Part shown: in pieces, positions 51,600 through 64,000 of the stretch | How positions within the stretch are numbered: position 1 is the stretch's first letter | Layout: each line of letters begins with the position of its first letter | Origin: Pseudorasbora parva | Taxonomy: Eukaryota > Chordata > Actinopteri > Cypriniformes > Gobionidae | DNA: 64,000 nucleotides | Reading direction: 5' to 3' | NCBI RefSeq assembly: GCF_024679245.1 | Contig: NC_090178.1 | Span: 30,135,742-30,199,741 of the forward strand | The notes under the pieces: model-generated | Told to the model about the DNA's origin: nothing | Seen by the model: the letters and a program-made list of their open reading frames with translations, nothing else | Databases searched by the model: none | Made by a program: the position numbers and the translations under genes

Positions 51600-52837
51600 T
51601 CATGTAAATAGTCGATCTGCCATGGCACAAGGGCAACTGACATTTAAAGGGAACAGGAGATGAGACTCCTGGACGCTGATTCCAATAGTTTTGAAAATAA
51701 GATTGGAATCATTGTGTGGCTGGGACATGGCTTTTTGTAATCAGGCTCTCAAAATTTGGATTTTGTTTTATCAGCCAATATATTGGTCACCAGCTTTCAA
51801 ATATAAAGAATTATCGTTTATCGGCCAAAAAATGTAATATCGGTGCATCCCTAAATGTGAAATTAGATTTATTGTTTAATGTACCTACCAGTTATCGGCT
51901 TTGAAATATGAAGAATTATTGGTTATCATACCGGCCACAATTTTCACATTGATGCATACCTAGTAAATATGTCGCAAAAAACTACATATTAAGATAATTG
52001 CTGTTGAGGAAACTTTGAGGAGAAGTTTCTTTTAATTTTCTCAATTACATTTTCAAAGTCTTAATGGACTTTGATGTGCATAATGATGTTGTCACACTGT
52101 TGACACTTGTTTTTCTGCATTTATTTAACATGAGAAATTAACTTCATACAATTTATTAAATTATTTATTCTTTGTTTTATTTCTCAGAATTCTGTATAAC
52201 AAAACATTCAGTGACATAATTAAAATAACATTAGATGTTAAACAATAGAAACTTAAATATTGCTCAATATTTCTCATTAAGACGATTGTGATCATTACAG
52301 TAGAATTTTACAAACAATTTGTAATTGTTACAACTGTTACAATTTTGTTTGTAACGACCATACAGTGACAAAAATAAGCAAGAGATTTACTCTTATTAAA
52401 AAATGCTCTTTGGACCCTTCTAATTTAACTAGTGCTACAACTGCTTAGTTCTCCTCTCATTTCTAAAGCATCATTCCCTTTTACACAACTACTTCATCAG
52501 GAGTAGTTTAAATACAGCGCACTTTAAAACAAAAATAAATAGCTGGTATTTAAAACAAATCATACGGTCTAGAACATAATGTGCCAATTATTATTTTAAA
52601 ACAAGTAAATTAAGCTATTACATTCAAGGCATGAATTTGCATGTGCTTGTTAGTGTAAAAACAATTAAGATATTTCTGTTACTTTGGTCATTTTTTAATA
52701 AAATTTATAAGAGCTTTGTTTTTTACCATATATTAATATAATCATTGTCCTAATTAAAACTACACTATACTGTTCCCTACCTTCACCTCAGGACTGTTCT
52801 GAAAGTTTGCTGGGAAAGCTTTCTGGCCAGTAGCGAA
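51600..52837. other. AT-rich region with hAT-like remnant; upp1 3' flank
   Basis: About 51720-51962 contains repeated TTATCGGC motifs and GGTGCATCCCTA, resembling the end of an hAT-type element, without a partner end. The remainder up to the upp1 stop is AT-rich and holds the presumed upp1 3' UTR. An ATTAAA on the gene strand near 52693 is a possible poly(A) signal. Confidence 0.4.
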
Positions 52838-61211
<8,374 letters not shown>

Positions 61212-61728
61212 TTTCAGTTTCCTTCTGAGATGGAGATATCAGCGTAAAATCGCCTGGTCTAACAACTAAATGTATGCAGAATACTTTATCGGACAATAAA
61301 ATGGATTAACGTTAAACAGCATTCCAAAAAGAAATACGCCTCTCAATGAAGCTCGTTCGTTACGTTACCGTGAAATGTTTATAACGCCTCTTGATTCAGT
61401 GTCCGGTCGGCCAGCAAGGTCACTTCATAAAATACCGTCAGTTTCTGTCAGTTGCTGTAAAACATCCGGCTAACTATGCCGGTGTACGTGACGGCACCGC
61501 TTGACAAGAATAGTGTTTTTTTTTTCCCTCCAAACCCCGCCTCCTGCGGCAGGATGAGCTAGCTGAAGCAGCGGATTGGATAGTTTAGAAGTCCTTCATA
61601 GCAACGATCGGGATAAGGGAGGGGACTCATTTCCATGGGCTGGTTACTGACGTCATAAATAACTTATGGCTACTTTTTCATTCATGAACACTGTCGTAAT
61701 TGCTTAAATAACCTGAAATCACATTATT
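61212..61728 (-). promoter_or_regulatory. upp1 5' flank, probable promoter
   Basis: Relatively GC-rich sequence upstream of the start codon, with several CpG sites between 61380 and 61620 and no obvious TATA box, consistent with a housekeeping-type promoter. A 5' UTR of unknown length starts here. No specific factor site is supported. Confidence 0.3.
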
Positions 61729-61935
<207 letters not shown>

Positions 61936-62540
61936 CATTTGTTATTAAATGGTCATGGATCACAAGATATTACAGGGCATAATATATTTAGCTGAAAAAT
62001 CATTATTTCTTTTTGTCCAATGTCGTTTATTTCTCCACAGCTTCATCCCCGTGCAATCAAAATATTTAATTTAACTTTTCTTTTGGTAATTTTTCATTTA
62101 ATTTATCTATTAAAGCCCATAATAATCATTCAATTGTTTAAAAATAACTTTTATACTATAAGGTCTATAAATCTTGCTTCAATTCTGTTACTGTATCATA
62201 CTGTGCCTTTAAAATGGTAGAATCATCTCTCACAACCATGTAAGATACAGGAAATTATGTCACTTTCCCTCACTGATAAGTTCTGAAGCTCTGAAATGTA
62301 TGTTTTCTCTCTGAGAAAATATTTTCATCTAAAAAGTTCTTACACAAAGAGTTGTTCTGTAAAAACAAATATCGATAACAATATCAAAAGGAAAACATAA
62401 TTCATCACTGATCACACAGTTGGTTGTTTAAAAGTTTGGCCCCCTTTATATGAGGTGACCTTGACTGCTATGTACTTACATAAATAAATATGTACTTATT
62501 GTGTCCGTTTTGCATTGCAAAACACTTTTGCTAACATTGA
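61936..62540. other. Gene-free AT-rich spacer
   Basis: No gene or element ends were recognised between the GATA tract and the minisatellite. Confidence 0.5.
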
Positions 62541-64000
62541 GGTGGGATATGGGTAAAGTCAGGGACAGGTGTGGTGGTATGGGTCAGTTTAAGAGTAAAG
62601 TTAGGGACAGGTGTGGTGGTATGGGTCAGTTTAAGAGTAAAGTTAGGGACAGATGTGGTGGTATGGGTCAGTTTAAGAGTAAAGTTAGGGACAGGTGTGG
62701 TGGTATGGGTAAGTTTAAGGGTAAAGTTAGGGACAGGTGTGGTGGTATGGGTCAGTTTAAGGGTAAAGTTAGGGACAGGTGTAGTGGTATGGGTCAGTTT
62801 AAGGGTAAAGTTAGGGACAGGTGTAGTGGTATGGGCCAGTTTAAGGGTAAAGTTAGGGACAGATGTGGTGGTATGGGTCAGTTTAAGAGTAAAGTTAGGG
62901 ACAGGTGTGGTGGTATGGGTCAGTTTAAGAGTAAAGTTAGGGACAGGTGTGGTGGTATGGGTCAGTTTAAGAGTAAAGTTAGGGACAGGTGTGGTGGTAT
63001 GGGTCAGTTTAAGAGTAAAGTTAGGGACAGGTGTGGTGGTATGGGTAAGTTTAAGGGTAAAGTTAGGGACAGGTGTGGTGGTATGGGTCAGTTTAAGGGT
63101 AAAGTTAGGGACAGGTGTGGTGGTATGGGTCAGTTTAAGAGTAAAGTTAGGGACAGGTGTGTTGGTATGGGTCAGTTTAAGGGTAAAGTTAGGGACAGAT
63201 GTGGTGGTATGGGTCAGTTTAAGAGTAAAGTTAGAGACAGGTGTGGTGGTATGGGTCAGTTTAAGAGTAAAGTTAGGGACAGGTGTGGTGGTATGGGTAA
63301 GTTTAAGAGTAAAGTTAAAGACAGGTGTGGTGGTATGGGTCAGTTTAAGGGTAAAGTTAGGGACAGATGTGGTGGTATGGGTCAGTTTAAGAGTAAAGTT
63401 AGAGACAGGTGTGGTGGTATGGGTCAGTTTAAGAGTAAAGTTAGGGACAGGTGTGGTGGTATGGGTCAGTTTAAGAGTAAAGTTAGGGACAGGTGTGTTG
63501 GTATGGGTCAGTTTAAGGGTAAAGTTAGAGACAGGTGTGGTGGTATGGGTAAGTTTAAGAGTAAAGTTGGAGACAGGTGTGGTGGTATGGGTAAGTTTAA
63601 GGGTAGAGTTAGGGACAGGTGTGGTGGTATGGGTCAGTTTAAGGGTAAAGTGAGAGACAGGTGTGGTAGTATGGGTAAGTTTAAGGGTAAAGTTAGACAC
63701 AGGTGTGGTGGTATGGGTAAGTTTATGGGTAAAGTTAGACACAGGTGTGGTGGTATGGGTCAGTTTAAGGGTAAAGTTAGGGACAGGTGTGGTGGTATGG
63801 GTCAGTTTAAGGGTAAAGTTAGGGACAGGTGTGGTGGTATGGGTCAGTTTAAGGGTAAAGTTAGAGACAGGTGTGGTGGTATGGGTCAGTTTAAGGGTAA
63901 AATTAGGGACAGGTGTGGTGGTATGGGTCAGTTTAAGGGTAAAGTTAGGGCCAGATGTGGTGGTATGGGTCAGTTTAAGAGTAAAGTTAGAGACAGGTGT
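62541..64000. repeat. 42-bp minisatellite, at least 34 units, open at window end
   Basis: The unit GGTGTGGTGGTATGGGTCAG plus 22 nt ending TTAGGGACA is repeated without any indel; variant markers such as ACAGATG recur at exact multiples of 42 (62651, 62861, 63197, 63365, 63953). Since 42 is divisible by 3, long frames stay open on both strands: minus-strand units of TLKLTHTTTPVPNF and plus-strand units of GVVVWVSLRVKLGT. No start context, splice site or family supports a real protein. Each unit contains a TTAGGG hexamer. Confidence 0.93.

Noticed and set aside
62531..63742. A 403-residue open frame on the minus strand and a 360-residue frame on the plus strand
   Set aside because: Both are produced by the 42-bp minisatellite, whose unit length is a multiple of three. 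There is no start context, splice signal, signal peptide or family resemblance, and both strands are equally open.
62541..64000. CRISPR-like array
   Set aside because: Units are contiguous with no unique spacers, in a vertebrate genome. This is a minisatellite.

Overview
This is vertebrate nuclear DNA. It has GT-AG spliced genes with long introns, very abundant DNA transposons (Tc1/mariner, hAT, TTAA-flanked and Harbinger-like elements), SINEs and long GATA, GA and CA microsatellites. The transposon mix and the three spliced genes point to a cyprinid or related teleost fish; the species cannot be fixed from the sequence alone. Nothing prokaryotic is present.

Only three host protein-coding genes are supported, all on the minus strand, and I resolved each to exact splice junctions. 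(1) A fatty-acid-binding protein of the FABP4/FABP11 type at 15239-16360 has four exons and 134 aa. (2) Stathmin-2 (SCG10) at 31402-39042 has five coding exons and 180 aa. (3) Uridine phosphorylase, most like UPP1, at 52838-61211 has seven exons and 309 aa. They act in unrelated processes (lipid carriage, neuronal microtubule dynamics, pyrimidine salvage) and form no operon-like unit. FABP4-group and STMN2 genes are also neighbours on human 8q21, so their proximity may be conserved synteny.

Region by region: 1-15 kb is gene-free, with transposon remnants, a THAP-like ORF remnant and a proline-rich retroelement ORF remnant. 15-16.4 kb is the FABP gene, with microsatellites inside introns 2 and 3. 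19.3-29.8 kb is a multi-layer nest: a Tc1-like remnant interrupted by an hAT-type element (8-bp target duplication), itself interrupted by a TA-flanked MITE and a 7.6-kb LTR retrotransposon with apparently identical LTRs but no intact coding region. 29.9-39.3 kb is stmn2, with a Tc1 copy in intron 2. 40.3-49.1 kb is a transposon cluster: Tc1 copies, an hAT transposase pseudogene, and three of the four copies of a TTAA-flanked family, one of them inside a Tc1 element. 50.5-51.6 kb is a Harbinger-like element. 52.8-61.2 kb is upp1, whose 5.5-kb last intron holds a second nest of five elements. 61.8-64 kb holds a GATA microsatellite and a 42-bp minisatellite that runs off the window end.

The main results are the three gene models and the order of transposon insertions, which can be read from exact target-site duplications. 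I found no convincing new biological system. The most unusual items are the apparently young but coding-defective LTR element, the TTAA family carrying exon-like ORFs, and the (CT)n microsatellite acting as the polypyrimidine tract of the last FABP exon.
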